Positions 43,691 through 56,339 of a stretch of DNA of 64,000 nt are shown piece by piece (positions within the stretch are counted from its first letter, which is position 1; the number at the start of each line of letters is the position of its first letter). Under the pieces are notes generated by a model. The model searched no databases. It was not told the DNA's origin and was given only the letters and a program-made list of their open reading frames with translations. The position numbers and the translations under genes are program-made. This DNA is from Spongospora subterranea (Eukaryota; Endomyxa; Phytomyxea; Plasmodiophorida; Plasmodiophoridae): positions 1 through 64,000 of the forward strand of contig OUQQ01000004.1 in NCBI GenBank assembly GCA_900404475.1, in the 5' to 3' direction.

Positions 43691-44533
43691 ATGGCGACCA
43701 GCTCCGAACTCTGGTATTCATCGGCGTGGTCGGCCAGTGGCGCCACGACAACTCGCGATGATTGGTCGTATGGGTTAGAGACGTTGCCCATGTATCATCC
43801 CAGGTCAAAATCGGCCGATAATTCTCCATCAAGAGAGGGCAGCCTCGCTCAATATGCACATAATTCCAGTTTGTACAAAACGGAATTATGCCGCTCATAT
43901 AGCGATAACGGATATTGTCGATATTCAAACAAGTGCCAATTCGCGTCAGTACCGTTGCCATATACAGTCTGGGTCTTCACTCCGACTAAACATTGTATTT
44001 CCAGTCATGGATTGCAAGATCTCAGACCTGTTGTGCGTCATCGCCGATGGAAAACTGAGAAGTGTAAGAATTTTCTGAATGGATCGTGCCCATACGGATC
44101 GAGATGCGATTTTATCCATCATGATGACCTGATTTATGCTGCGGATCCTGCTGCTGCCGTTGTTGACGAATCTCCAGCGCCGCCAGCCAGAACCGCTCCC
44201 GAGCGTCCGTTATCTGTCAACTCGGCACCGTTTCTCCCGCCGGCAAGCTCTGTAGCGGCCGATGCAAATTCTAGGTTTCCTGCACCTCCAAAGGACGTAC
44301 CTTTAATGAGCTCAGTCAGTACAAAATCGTCTCCTGCGACGACTCCAGCGCCCATTAGCAAACCTGTCGCTGCATCTCCATCACCGGCCGTTTCGCCCTC
44401 AAGTAGCGCCTCAGCTACGAAACGTCTTCCATTTTTTCAGCACCTCGTTGATGAACCCAAACGTTCATCTAGATCGGCCATTGCGTTCCGCCATGAAGAA
44501 TCTGAACTGATCGCCCTCATGGCTCAGCTCTAA
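43691..44533 (+). CDS. Tandem CCCH zinc-finger protein (tristetraprolin/ZFP36 type)
   Basis: Two exons (43691-43944, 44005-44533) give 260 aa. The tandem zinc finger is split by the 60-nt intron. Finger 1 is YKTELCRSYSDNGYCRYSNK followed by CQFAH, and finger 2 is WKTEKCKNFLNGSCPYGSR followed by CDFIH. Both have the Cx8Cx5Cx3H spacing and (Y/W)KTE leaders of TTP-family proteins, which bind AU-rich elements in mRNA 3' UTRs and promote deadenylation and decay. Leader and spacing residues are intact, so RNA binding is expected. The C-terminal half is Pro/Ala/Ser rich, ending with a short conserved-looking helix HEESELIALMAQL. The longer open frame back to 43616 is taken as 5' leader. Confidence 0.92.
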   Translation: MATSSELWYSSAWSASGATTTRDDWSYGLETLPMYHPRSKSADNSPSREGSLAQYAHNSSLYKTELCRSYSDNGYCRYSNKCQFASVPLPYTVWVFTPTKHCISSHGLQDLRPVVRHRRWKTEKCKNFLNGSCPYGSRCDFIHHDDLIYAADPAAAVVDESPAPPARTAPERPLSVNSAPFLPPASSVAADANSRFPAPPKDVPLMSSVSTKSSPATTPAPISKPVAASPSPAVSPSSSASATKRLPFFQHLVDEPKRSSRSAIAFRHEESELIALMAQL

Positions 44534-44677
44534 TTTGAACAACATCATCAACATGGCAGATGATCATTGCACGACGAAATAATATATGTTGTTTAATATA
44601 CTAATAGTAATATTCAGCTTTTTCTCAGGATGTGGCGTCCACGATTTCGTTGATCAATACATTTCGATTATTTATTA

Positions 44678-46271
44678 TTAGAAACAACGATCATCCAGGG
44701 AGTAATCTGGGATCTGAGCGAACCTTATCCTGATTGTGTTGTGTTCCTTTTCAGGAAGAGTTACGATGCGATGGCGCTGCATGCTGTGTAGGGTATCTCG
44801 TTCAAATCTTTGCCTGGTCACGATCTCACTGCTCCGAGCTTCATAATCGAAATTCACGCTGATCTTGTCGACTTCACTAGCACTTGCGTTGATTCGGCCA
44901 CGATAAATGGCCTTCATTCTAAAACGGTAGGAATCAAAGGCGGCTGAATTGGCACTTTGAGTTATTAATCACCTATTGGCAACATTCCGAAATCCTTGCT
45001 CCATGTCGTCGACTTCGGCCTGAAACTGTTGCTCTAACGTTAAGCTGGACCGGGTCGTTGAATGCACTTCGACAGGAAACAAATTAGGGAAGAGCGGCGA
45101 GATGGACCGATCTGCACAATTCACGACATGTTGAGAAATGGGGGATGTAGTCTCCTCAGAAAGCACCGGAGCTTGAATACGAACAGGAATGAGGGGGATT
45201 GTCTGTGGAAGATCGCCACCGTTGTTTTCCTCGACGTCGCACAGGATGGGGTTAGATTGATGATTTTCGCCCACCTCAGTTTCGATTGCTGCACCTCCTT
45301 CTATAGATCTTTCGCCAACGGATTGTTCGTTGCCTGGTTCTACTTCTTGATGTTCCGTAATCACCTCCATTTCGTTATCCACTGGCGAAGCTTCACAAGA
45401 TTTGGGAAGACAACTTTCATCATCCTTGGGCGCTCCGTCTGGGTGAATAGGTTCATCTGATAATAATGATTCTGAAGCGGAACCGTCTCGTCCTTGTTTC
45501 TCGACACTGATAATCCTATCGCCTTCACTGCTCTTGGCTTTCTTCTCAATGCGGCTCACGACATTTTGGCGCGTCTTGCGTTTTCCCTCTCGTATCAATG
45601 ACCGATAAATTAACTTGCATTGCTCTCCTGTCCTGGTAGGGAAGTATAGGGAGAATAGACCTTTGAAAAGAAACCCGTGAACATAACATATTGATCATAA
45701 AACCCTGTGATTTACCCCAATTGCCATTTGCAGGTCTTTGTTGAATTAATGTGCGAAACGTGGTAAGATCCTCTTCAGTCCAATCCGCATTGGATATAGG
45801 AACGCCAGGCTTGGCGAACCGAAAATAATATGAGTTAGGGTCCTTGCTCAAGGCAAGCCATGCTTTCTGTTGACCAACCGGCCAAGATGTAAATTCTGCA
45901 GGCTTCCAAGCCGTCCCAGTCGGTTCAGGTGCCTTCCGAGGTTTTTTCGAAAGCTCTTTAGAAAAATCAAGCCTCTTTTTGGCTGCAACAGTTATAGCTG
46001 CACTTATTGCTTCATATCTCCTCCGACAATCATCGCCTGTGAATGTTTGCGTCGTGCTTTGAGCAATAAGTTCCCAGCTTTTATTCTCGGTTGCCAGGTT
46101 CACCACAGTTTCGGTGTCAAGGCGGGTCCATTTACTGTCGCTTAGAAGGGAGTCGTATTGCGGGGAAGAGAGCTGCCGAAGGAACCCTACAGGGTTTGAT
46201 AAAATGGAGGAAGTAGCCGGGGAGAAGGCCACCGTCCTAGTCGATTTGTAAGCGTTGACCACATCAGCCAT
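44678..46271 (-). CDS. SANT/Myb-like domain nuclear protein
   Basis: Three exons on the minus strand. The N-terminal ~200 residues contain two Trp-spaced helix modules (WTRLDTETVVNLATENKSWE and ADWTEEDLTTFRTLIQQRP). The second is completed after a 54-nt phase-1 intron by NWGLFSLYFPTRTGEQCKLI, a Myb/SANT third helix. A basic stretch GKRKTRQN follows, then a long acidic low-complexity region (45530-44990), and after a last intron a basic 80-residue C-terminus. This suggests a chromatin or DNA-associated protein. I cannot name an orthologue. The start at 46271 (MADVV) is preferred over an upstream Met at 46313. Confidence 0.7.
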
Positions 46272-46340
46272 GGAGATGATCAAACCAAATCCCACAGGAC
46301 TGAACCCAAGCAATGCACTATCTGGTACACAGATATAAAT

Positions 46341-47123
46341 TTAAACGATTTTCTTCGCAATCCGGTGCAGACTGTAATCTGGCGCCAAAACTCCTGGTTC
46401 GCCTGTCACTGTCAGCCAGTGCCGCAGCGGCACTTGTACAGGGTTGCTCCCATCCAGCATGGAAGGAAAAGTCTGGCGCGTCTCCGCCAAATCCAGCCAT
46501 TGCGATAACCTGCGGTGACCTGTAAGTTGTAAATGACTGAAACTGCCGAAAGGAAGTTCAGATATAATGGCGGATGTTAGGAATTGGAATATCTCATTCG
46601 GAGCTATGATATCGCGCTTTGATAGGTAGCAGGAAGAAGGCTTTTGTGTCAATAACAACGGCAGTTTTGGGCGTGGCCGTTGGATGCCATAGATGATAGA
46701 TGAAGTTAGTGCTACTTTCGCATCGTTATCGTTATTGCCATCGGTGACGCTGTGAAAAACGAGCGTTCTGAGCGGTTAGTCCGTTTTGAATGTCGGATCA
46801 GGAGTTCGTAATCGTTGCAGTTGATTGTCCTAAATTTCAATCCATCTGTGGTCCTCACCAATTCTTTGAAATGTAACTTATTTTTCAACTTAAGACCACA
46901 CTCGAGCAGTGGTGATACAATACCTTTCATCAGCTTTTCCGGAATCTAAACATAATGGTGCCATATTGGAAAAGATGCTTTCCCAGTTGAGGAGCGATAT
47001 CAAGCATCGCCATATTTTATGAAAGGGTCGTTCCAACATAGGTGCGATAAGTAGACCTCCATCGTCCAGCCTAACTTCGTTAGTGTCTTCTGTTTGAATC
47101 CATGGGTCTTGACCGGCAAACAC
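46341..47123 (-). CDS. Unresolved gene, exons in different frames
   Basis: Three protein-like blocks occur in order on the minus strand: VFAGQDPWIQTEDTNEVRL through LLNWESIFSNMAPLC (47120-46950), IPEKLMKGIVSPLLECGLKL through CNDYELLIRHSKR (46947-46770), and HSVTDGNNDNDAKVALTSS through SLHRIAKKIV and a stop (46758-46341). Blocks 1 and 2 join at a plausible acceptor (TTTAG), but no GT-AG intron restores the frame between blocks 2 and 3, and no ATG is visible for block 1. It may be a real gene with an unusual splice or missed exon, or a decaying one. No family is recognised. Confidence 0.35.
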
Positions 47124-47210
47124 CCTATCTGTTTGTGGCGGAAAGTCTCACAGGCAACCTTTAAATATGCTGCTGATATTTTAGACCAATCTGGGCGTTT
47201 TTAGAAAGAA

Positions 47211-47527
47211 ATGGCCATCAAAGGGGTTTGAAATTGTATTTCGCTTGACTACGATATACTGCCAATGAGAACTGTGGCGCCTATGGAGGTCACAGTAGTA
47301 TTTTCGCATCAAGTCTGGATGTTGTCAAGGCCTTTACAGGACAAACCGCAAAGCACGTTGCCACCCTTACAAGTTTATCAGAAATCCCGGGGCCGAATTT
47401 ATACCCTACAACAGTCATCAATCAAATATACCGGCGCCTACCTAGTATGAACATGGTTTGCGCCGTCGTAGTTAACTTCGAAATCTCAATATGGTCAGCT
47501 GCAGCAACTAACCGTGAAGCACTCTAA
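47211..47527 (+). CDS. Small two-exon hypothetical protein (90 aa)
   Basis: Exon 47211-47225 (MAIKG) and exon 47270-47527, separated by a 44-nt GT-AG intron, give 90 aa ending in TAA. The second exon is a 258-nt open frame with a balanced composition, for example GGHSSIFASSLDVVKAF and PTTVINQIYRRLPSMN. Nothing is recognised. Its short first exon is inferred only from the splice sites. Confidence 0.3.
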
Positions 47528-47961
47528 CTGTAGGGAATTCATCGCAGAATTGCCATATACTGCCTGATCGCCGACCCAGTGTTCTTTTCGCCACATTAGG
47601 TAACTTCACAACGACCTGGCCATTGTCACCAGTGTCTTTATTATTCGTGTGTGACAGATAAACAGTCAATGGGCACTTCGCGGCCACTGTGGAGTGTGGA
47701 CCCCATTCTGTTATGACGCGGTGCCCTCACTGCTGAATTGCGCACTCCACACTTCACAGCATGCTCTGCAGTGCAGACGGGAGCCGATAGGCGGCTCCTA
47801 AAACTGTAGACACAGTAGTGACAGTACAGAGTAGTGGAAGACCAGATTGATTACAGGTCTATAACAGGCCTGATATTCGTTACGGCACTTGCACTTCCAC
47901 CTAATATTATCATCAAGAAGTTCAACTTGTGATTGATTTTGTTTGACGTCGTTTGAAGGAT
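47528..47961. other. Intergenic gap before adenylate kinase
   Basis: No gene is seen. The stretch 47690-47850 is rich in overlapping GTG/CACT, TGCAGTGC and ACAGTAC words and short palindromes (CAGCATGCTCTGCAGTGCAG at about 47757). It probably contains the adenylate kinase promoter. Confidence 0.35.
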
Positions 47962-48922
47962 ATGTCTCGTATCCGGCCTTCATGTGTCGTCCTGTTAGGC
48001 GCGCCCGGCGTAGGCAAAGGTTGGATCTTCTCCTATTCGAAAGTGAGACGCTGATAGTTATTCAGGCACATATGCGTCGATGTTGAGCCGTTGGCTGGGA
48101 TACGAACACATCTCGACCGGGGATGCGATTCGTCAAAAAATACGCGATAAAGAGCCACAATTCGAACTTTATAAGCAGTATGTGGATAACGGTAGATACA
48201 TCCTCGTCGTTACGAAATAGAATTGCAGTCCATGGCATGTTATAGGGGAGCTGCTTCCCGACTCTGTCGTAATTCCGCTGTTGTCGAGTATGATTTGTAA
48301 TAAGAAGGCAGTGTTATTGGACGGGTAATGTCTTAAGCCACGAGTGCTGATCTGTATTTAATGCATCCTAGCTTCCCTAGGCAGCTGTCGCAAGTTGCAG
48401 AGGTGGACAGATTAACGGACGTGAAATCTGTACTGCTACTCAAATTGAGGTTGTTTTGATCGCTGTCCGCACCTACACTATTAACGATGGGGTTTCTACA
48501 GGCGAGAGATATTGATCGAAAAAGTTATCAAACGACGCATCTGTCCTCAGTGCAGCCGATCCTATAACCTGGCAGATATAAAATATGGGACAATGCGAAT
48601 GCCACCGTTGTCACCAAATGTCCCAGGAGTTTGCGACGACTGCGGGTCAGCTCTCGTTCAGAGGCAGGATGATACTGTGGTATGCGTTTCACGACTATAA
48701 TGTCTGTTGTTTTTTAATATTCAAACAAAGGAGGTTGTCAACAAAAGGCTGCGAGAGTTCGATAGAATTAGCCAACCTGTTATTGATTTCTTCGAAGAAC
48801 GTGGTTTGCTGACTAGTTTTGAAATTATGGGGGGCAAGGAGGACACATGGCCTGCCCTACAAGACCTGTTTCGAAAAGCGGGATTTACTCCGGAAGTGCC
48901 CGGGCAGCATTTCAAGTTATAG
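47962..48922 (+). CDS. Adenylate kinase with zinc-finger-type LID
   Basis: Six exons (47962-48019, 48066-48191, 48246-48324, 48372-48449, 48502-48679, 48731-48922) give 236 aa. It catalyses ATP + AMP = 2 ADP. The P-loop LLGAPGVGKGT is split by the first intron. STGDAIRQKI and LLDGFPRQ are the AMP-binding blocks. The LID reads RRICPQCSRSY ... CDDCGSALVQRQDD, with two CxxC pairs about 34 residues apart that should bind zinc. Short zinc LIDs are usual in bacteria. This long form, with MPPL between the pairs, resembles plant organellar-type adenylate kinases more than the mitochondrial AK2/cytosolic AK1 of animals. No transit peptide is obvious (MSRIRPS start). Intact. Confidence 0.92.
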
Positions 48923-49045
48923 CTACTATTTCTAAAATATTCCAATTGAGTGCTTTTTTATCTAGGAAACAAATGAGGACATTTTAGTATCAGTTTAACC
49001 ATTCATCCAGTCATGACAGAGTCATGTAATGGAACGGCCCTTATT

Positions 49046-52000
49046 TTACAGTGGATCAATAGGTCGGATAAATTTCGTGAAGAACTCTGCATCCGTTTTC
49101 TGCATGTCGCGATCCTGATCTTTCTCGAACTTTTCTTGGGCTAATTGTCGCAGCTTTCTGGCTGTTTCCGGACCCGTATTCTCGACTAATGAGTGAAAAT
49201 GGCCCTTGTTGTCTAGTAAGGTTAATGGCTTATCGAACTCTACTACCTTGCCGGCGTCCATGATCAGAATTCGATCTGATTGAATGATCGTGTTGAGTCG
49301 ATGAGCTATGGTTAGTACCGTGCAGTCAGTGAAGTTCAATGTTATTGCCCTTTGAACCATCGCGTCAGTCTCGGCATCAATGGCAGCAGTTGCCTCATCT
49401 AGAACAACGACACGTGATTTCATCAAAATCGCTCGGGCGATACAAAACAATTGCCTTTGCCCCAGGGAGAACCTTGGACCATGAGATTCGACGTTAGTAT
49501 CTAAGCCTTGCGGTAATGCTCTAATTTTGTCGGCCAGATTCACGGCATCCAAAGAGTGCCATAGCGCATCGTCCTCATTGATGCCGGTCGGATCGAGATT
49601 ATGACGTATCGTGCCCGAAAACAACACCGACTCCTGCGGAATGATGGCAATCCTTCGCCGTAGGTCCTCCAAACCCAATTTCGCGATATCTACACCGTCG
49701 ATAACAATTCGTCCGGCAGACAGTTCGACAATCCGCAACAAGGACACCAAGAGAGTTGATTTCCCAGACCCCTAAAACACTGTAAGCATAGAGCTGTTGC
49801 GGGTGACAAAACCGATTTTACTGTTCTTCCAACGATTCCAATTTTTTCCATTGGCTGGATCTGAAACGAGATGCGCTTCAAAACGGCGACACCGAATGTA
49901 GAGTACCTCAAAACGACATCCTGAAACGTGATGCTGCCGTCGGTTGGCCAATCAGCATCCGGCCGCGATGCAGGAACGACAGCCGGCGCCTCAGCCGGGA
50001 TTTTCTCGGCCATAAACTGTAAATTACCGATCGACTGCATCGAAGCTGAGGCCTCCTCCCACATTCGCAGCGCCCACTGAACGAACACCAAAAGCTGTAA
50101 AGCATTTGATAATGACAGTCCAATCGTAGCCGAATCCGAGGGCGAAACCACAAAAAAAAACGCGCAAAAGAATATAGAGATTGAACAAATTACGTCAATG
50201 TACAAGGCGATTAAAAATCGGATTGATTGGCCCGCGAGGTCGTTAGCGGAGACCGTGTTCATGTGGCCCATTAACATAGTTTGGAAACGATCCTGGCAAC
50301 GGAAAGCGCGGATTGAGAACAAGCCTTCAAGACTCGCAGTTATATGAGAGTAAAGCATAGTTCTCGAAATCGCCTGCTGATTTTTGTAGTAGTTATCTGC
50401 TCCGGAGGTGCGAGGAAACCAGACCAAAAGACCGGCGAGGAAGAATAATACAATGATGACAACAAACATATATAAAGGAAGAGAACTCTGCCAAGTCATA
50501 ATTGCTAATGAACCGATCGCTAATGGGACATATTGCATCCATTGCAATAATGCATCAGGAAGGCGGTCATCGGCATCGGATTGGTGTTTCGATGACGACT
50601 GCAGAATCCGTCCGAGCGGAGTCTTGTCGTAGAATGACATCGGTGCGCGAATTAACGACCGCAGCATAGAATCATGCAGAGAACGTGCCTTAGCCGCCGT
50701 GGACGAAGCCAACCACAGGCCGCGAATGGTTACACCGGTGGCGAATAGGAAAATAATCACAGCGTAAACGGTGACGTCATTGCTGGCGCCGAGAGAATAC
50801 GCTTTATACGAGGACCCAGGGGCCCCTTGCCACACCTTGACCCAGACATCACTGGCCAGCCGCATGCAATGAACAAGCCAGAAGAAAAAGAACAGGGAGA
50901 GAGCCTGTGAGATGGTGCCGGCCTGGCGCATGTATCGAATCCATGAACGACGAGAGGCAACCCACTTGTCAGAAATGCGCTTGTCACCCTTTACATCCGC
51001 ATCGTCGAAAAATGGTCTCGTAATTGTCGTCAACGTTTGCGTCCTGCATAGCAACATCAATTACCCTTCCATTGATTCGGTAAGCAAATGCCTCAACATA
51101 AAAACTAGTTAGATTCTAGAGTTGATTAACCGTGGAAAGCTGACCGCCAAACTGGATAACAATAATTACATATAAAAGCTGGCATTACAGTACATACATA
51201 TTGTGAGAGACGGTTCGGGAAAATTCACGATCATCATGGCCATTGGCGTCCAGTGGAAAATGCTTAGGCCCAAACATTGATTTGTGCTCATATTCCGCTT
51301 TTTGCGTGAGAATAGCTTCATCGACGGGATGCAATTGAGCTGTCAATTGAGGGTTGTATTGGGCAATGCGAGTGATGGCTGACTGGCTTGCTATCGTCGC
51401 CTTTGTGGGCGATGGCGGCGACACGATAACGTCGGTCAACTCGATGGCCTTATTTTCGGATTGGCTTGACAAATCCACCATACTGGTCGACGGCGACAGA
51501 TGTCCGCTAGGCATGCGAATGATATGCAAAACTCCTTCGTCTATGGTCTCGGGCACGATAGAATTCTCGAAGTCGCTGAACTCGTGCATCAGTTTGCGCA
51601 GACGACCGTCTTTGATAGCCATTAGGTCATAGAAGCTCCCGTATTCGGCGACACAACCATTCTCCATGATGGCGATGTTGGAACACTCCGGCAGATATTG
51701 CAGTTGGTGTGTGACAAGAACGACGGCACGATCCTTTAAAAACATTTTGATGCATGAATCGAAAATCTGACGTCCGACAGCCTGATCCAACGCGCTGAGC
51801 GGGTCGTCGAGCAGAATGATGTCGGAGTAACTGTAGACAGCGCGAGCGATGGAGACACGTTGACGTTGTCCACCGGACAAATTGGCCCCACGCTCACTGA
51901 TTGGGAGAAGATCACCTTCTGGAAATAAGGACAGATCACGTTCCATGGAACAAATCTTGATCGTTTCGCAATAACGCTTATGATCGAATTCGGTCCCGAA

Positions 52001-53582
52001 CAGGATATTCTCTCGTAGAGTGGAGTTGATTAGCCATGGCTCCTGCGGGCAGAATGACATAAGACCGCGAGCACTAACCATACCGTCCACAATCTGCATC
52101 TGTCCTAACATCGCTGCCACCAAACTGCTCTTCCCGCTTCCAACGCCACCCACAACGGCTAGAATCTCGCCGGGTTCCACGCGCAACGAGATATTCTTCA
52201 ATGTATTGGTGTCTGAATGCTCCCATTTCAAGCTAGCATCGCGAAATATGATATTCTTATCACCGCATTGACGAGTGTCACGTTGATCTCTCATCTCAGG
52301 TTTGTTCAACAGAACATTGATGCTGGTAAAGGCGCTGCACGCACTCGAAAAAGATTTTACGGCCAAGGGCAGCATTAACAATGGGTATCGCAGGGTATTA
52401 AACAACGACACTAGTGTGAATGCCAGAATTGGGTCCAGCTTGTAGTTCGATAATTGCAGAACGAGAAGACATGAGAGTGCGGCGACAACGGGGCCAGCAA
52501 ACACGAATGCGAAGTTAATAGCGCGAGCGCGAATTTGCCTATAGGCTGCGGTAGCTTCATGAGCCCGGATGGCAGCAATTTTGTCACGGACGACGTCCTC
52601 CCAAGCGTAGAACTTGACGAGTTTGATGGCGGTAAGTATTTCAGTCATGAGGTGTAGACGCCGACTCGCCGAGGCTAAGAATCGGCGCGAGGTGTCGGAT
52701 ACGACCTTCCCCAGATATATTTGAACGGGGATGATGACGGCGACCACTACCAGAATCGGAGCCAGGGCCGCACGCCATCCAGAAAGTACATAAGCAATTA
52801 TTAATATAGCAGCCACTTCGAATCCGGCAGACCATAAACTATAAATGGTAAGAAATGGTGATTCCCGTTCGAGGAGACAAACTTACAAGTGGAATTGGGT
52901 GGAGCAATCGGCAATGGCCTCGACATCGTTGGCAATCATCGTCATGATATGGCCAATATTGACATTGGCTGGGGACAGAACCATGCATCTTCGATAAATC
53001 AGATCCAAGATTGCTGCCTTTACACGGAGACCGACAACAAACGTATCGTGGTATAAGCGCTAATGGGAAACATGAGTTTGTTCAGAGTTTGAGAGTCGAC
53101 TGTGATACCTGAATGGCAACAGCTGAGCCGCAGGCGCAAACTAATATTAAACCCGCTAGTAGATATGTTGGATGTCGCATCATTTCCTGTAGGAGGTACC
53201 AGGCCATAGCCCATGTGAAAACGCCCCAGAGGACTTTCCATAGACCTAGCACGGCGTAATAAGGACCAAACGCGCTCATACATGCTTTCAAGAGATCATG
53301 GTGGTGATCCCAGGCATTGCTTAGCGCCAGACTGGAAGATTCCGAGCTGGTTCGATGATTGACGCTAACTTCGATATTTTCGGGATCTTTGGTAAGACAC
53401 TTCCACAGAAGGCGAAAGACCCAAAAAAAACTGCTCGACGAGAGAAAGTTGCTGCCAGCTAGGACGAACTTAATATGCTCCGTAGGAGCACTTTCGGCGC
53501 TTTGCAACCGGGAAGCGCCCTGCGATGGCATCTGGACCGAAGTTACTGTGTTTTGAGCGGCCTTGCTCTCACCGACCGCCAT
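49046..53582 (-). CDS. ABC transporter, subfamily C (MRP type), full length
   Basis: The layout is TMD1-NBD1-TMD2-NBD2. TMD1 spans the N-terminal exon (53582-53083, with the hydrophobic LLAGLILVCACGSAVAI stretch) and 52816-52300. NBD1 has Walker A GGVGSGKSS (about 52140), signature LSGGQRQRV (about 51870) and Walker B DIILLDDPLSALD (about 51820). TMD2 spans 51060-50050 with RAPMSFYDKTPLGRIL. NBD2's Walker A GRTGSGKST is split by a 52-nt intron (about 49771-49822). Its signature FSLGQRQLF (about 49470) has the SLGQ form common in ABCC NBD2, and Walker B is VVLDEATAAID (about 49410). No long extra N-terminal TMD0 is present, so it is an MRP4/5-like short form. It would export organic anions or conjugates from plasma or vacuolar membranes. 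Confidence 0.92.
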
Positions 53583-53881
53583 AGCGAATTAATTATGAAT
53601 GAATCTTCTTGTTCGAGAACGGTCCAGAACAAGCGCAGTCTGTGTTTGGGCACTGAAAGAGCATGCAGGCAGAGTAATGGGATCCCACTCCCCCCACTGG
53701 GTCTAATATCGGTCACTACAAATGTTACGGTTAAAACCCGCGACTCCCTTAATCCTGTTATTTTGGTGCTGGTGCCCTCCTATATTCACATTCCTTAGTG
53801 TCGATGCAGTGCTGCGTTTCTTTTGTGGTGATGGAGGGAGTGGGCGCGGCCAGCATGGTTTTGTTGGGCATTTTATTGAAC

Positions 53882-56102
53882 TTATCTTCGATTAGAGGAT
53901 GGAGGATCCGACTTCCTATCGAAACGAGAGGCCCGCCTAGCACGAATCTCGTCGTCTTGCTGCTGCTTTTTTGCTTTTTCTAGCGCAATTTGTTCCATCA
54001 ACTGCTCATTCATCGTTGCAGTTCGGATACGTTTTGTTGGTATATCATCAATCGCGCCGTCTTCGGCAGCTTCCGGAATTGAAGGCGACGCTTCAACTGG
54101 AACAGTAGATCTACCCAAACCATTAAAGACACGAACATTAGAAGAATTGAATGAAACCGTACAGTCGTCTCTTTATAAGAGGCCTGTGGGACACCGACCG
54201 AGAGGGTTCAGGAAAGTTTGGCGGAGACCCGACCTCCGGGGGCCCATTGACCTCAGGAGCGATAGCAGGCGATGCAGGGCGAGCAGGAACAGCAGGAGTG
54301 GTGAATGCCGGCTGGTGCGCCATTTTGCCCAGATCACCTTCGAATTCAGACACTAATTGGAGATCTTCTCTGATCAGTAATCTTAGCGCCTGAAGGTGGA
54401 GCAGATTACCCAGAATGTAAACAAATTATGCCCCTAAACAATCCTACCTTCCACGACCATTTCACGTCATTTTTCTTCTTAAATGCGTCTTCTATGTCAG
54501 CGTCGGGTTCATCTTCTTCGCGTACTTCCTTAAGGAAAATTAGCAAACGCTTGACAATCTTTGCTAAGTCGATGACCGGACCTCAAGAATATGATGAACC
54601 GACGATCTGAATAATCTAGCGGGATCAGATAAGCATGTATCAATTGACCACAGCTTATTCAATACTGGATCTCCCATATCGACCAATTTAGGTGAGATTA
54701 TGTCCAATTTTTCTCCGGCAAAATTCCGAACAATGTTCTGGTTTTCTATAGGCGGGCATCCTGAAATGTGTGATGTTAACATCGTTGATGACATCAAGCA
54801 AGTCGGACAACGTACCTGAATCTTTCCATGAAGACCAAAGAGCTTCCCCTGAAAGGTGAATTTTCACAGCATTCAGAAACTGTTGACCCTCAGGAGGGGT
54901 CGAGCCCATAACTTTAGTGACCCGTTCCGACAATGCTAACATCTCCAACCGATGCTGATGATGAACGTCAAAGAGTGTTTTAATAATGCAAAAGTCTAAC
55001 CTGATACGAGACTGAAATTGGAACTTTGCTACTGCTGGGTTGCTTCAATAAGAGATTAAATATAATCATTAACTGAAGAAGGACAGTACGCCGAAGTAAT
55101 GGATCACGCAGTTGGAGAGCAAACAATCGTGGGGTCGTCTGTACAAACACGAATTAACCGGGAAATTGCAAATTTCGAAACAATGAGTACAAGGAACTTG
55201 GCATTAAACCCACTGTCATTGGCATCATCGCTGTTAAAAGCGGCATCGACATCCAGGGCATGGAGTGGAGTTCCTTCGAACGCAACAATCACGGCATCAA
55301 CAATTCGAATAAAATCGCTCTGATTTGAATCTTCGATTAATTGACGCGGATTCGATAAATACGACTGCAATGACCTAAATAACGTTAAAATCAGTTGTTT
55401 AGAGCTGCAAAGTACGATGTTGACTACCAAAACGTTCTGTAGAAGGCAAAGTCGAAATTCGGGGCACCGTCTTTAGGGAACTCGGTATCCATCACAGTCG
55501 TGTTTGATACATTGAAAGCGCCTTTTAAATTAACTCCAGATCGCTCATCAATCGGGAAGCATTTCGCTAATAGAATCAAAACGCGGCCGCGAAATGCCAT
55601 ATCTTGTGTCCTAGGAAGTCTTTCTAACAGTGAATTGCATAAGCGCAACAAAGCTAATTTGGCTACATAATAATGCGAATCAATGGGAAGCAAAAAATAT
55701 TACATAGATCAGCGCACCTCTTTGCGACTGAAGCAATTTCGATTCTGCCATAACTCCGACATAATGCTCAACCAGGTCGAATACGGCGGAGAGCTCATTG
55801 ACGGTTCGAGACATCAATAAATCTTCAATAACAACAAACGGGGCGTTGATAACACATTGATTGCGTTTGCTCAAATCAATAGATAGATTAAGCAATACTG
55901 AAAGTGGCGTCCCTTTGGCAGAAAGCTCGATATCAGCAACGCCGTTGCTCATAATCAAGCTGGCGGTTTGACGGAGCGCAAGCGCCACGCGCGACCTTCC
56001 GGCCTCTGTTTCCGACACCATAGTTCCAATTGAATCACATACATGGACGGCAGCTGCGTCTTTGGTGCACGCCTCAAAAATTAAAGAAACCAAATTCGAC
56101 AT
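53882..56102 (-). CDS. THOC1: THO complex subunit 1 (THOC1/Hpr1)
   Basis: Part of the THO/TREX complex that couples transcription to mRNA export. Exons on the minus strand read in order: an N-terminal helical region ending DLVEHYVGVMAESKLL (about 55750), KLALLRLCNSLLERLPRTQD with FRGRVLILLAKCFPIDERSG (55660-55540), NFDFAFYRTFW then LQSYLSNPRQLIED (55460-55330), NAKFLVLIVSKFAISRLI (about 55200), a block with ALWSSWKDSG (about 54830), and NKLWSIDTCLSDPARLF (about 54650). These match human THOC1 in order and spacing. The C-terminus (54400-53882) is Pro-rich and then basic, in place of the metazoan death domain region. About eight introns of roughly 50 nt. Confidence 0.9.
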
Positions 56103-56339
56103 TATAAGTCAATAGCGACACCGCTACGTGTGTGCACTTCTTCAGCTGATTTCATTCACGGACTATCTCCGCCACCTCACTTTTCATCGTCCGGCTCGCG
56201 GTTGTCATTCAAGTACTGAAGTTAGAATGTCGTGATTCGCTCAGTCAACTGAGTTACCGATATAGAGTACTATGCGATTAAGATAGCATTCTGCAATGTC
56301 GCTAAATATCACCACTTGGCCGGATTTGTAATAAACCAG

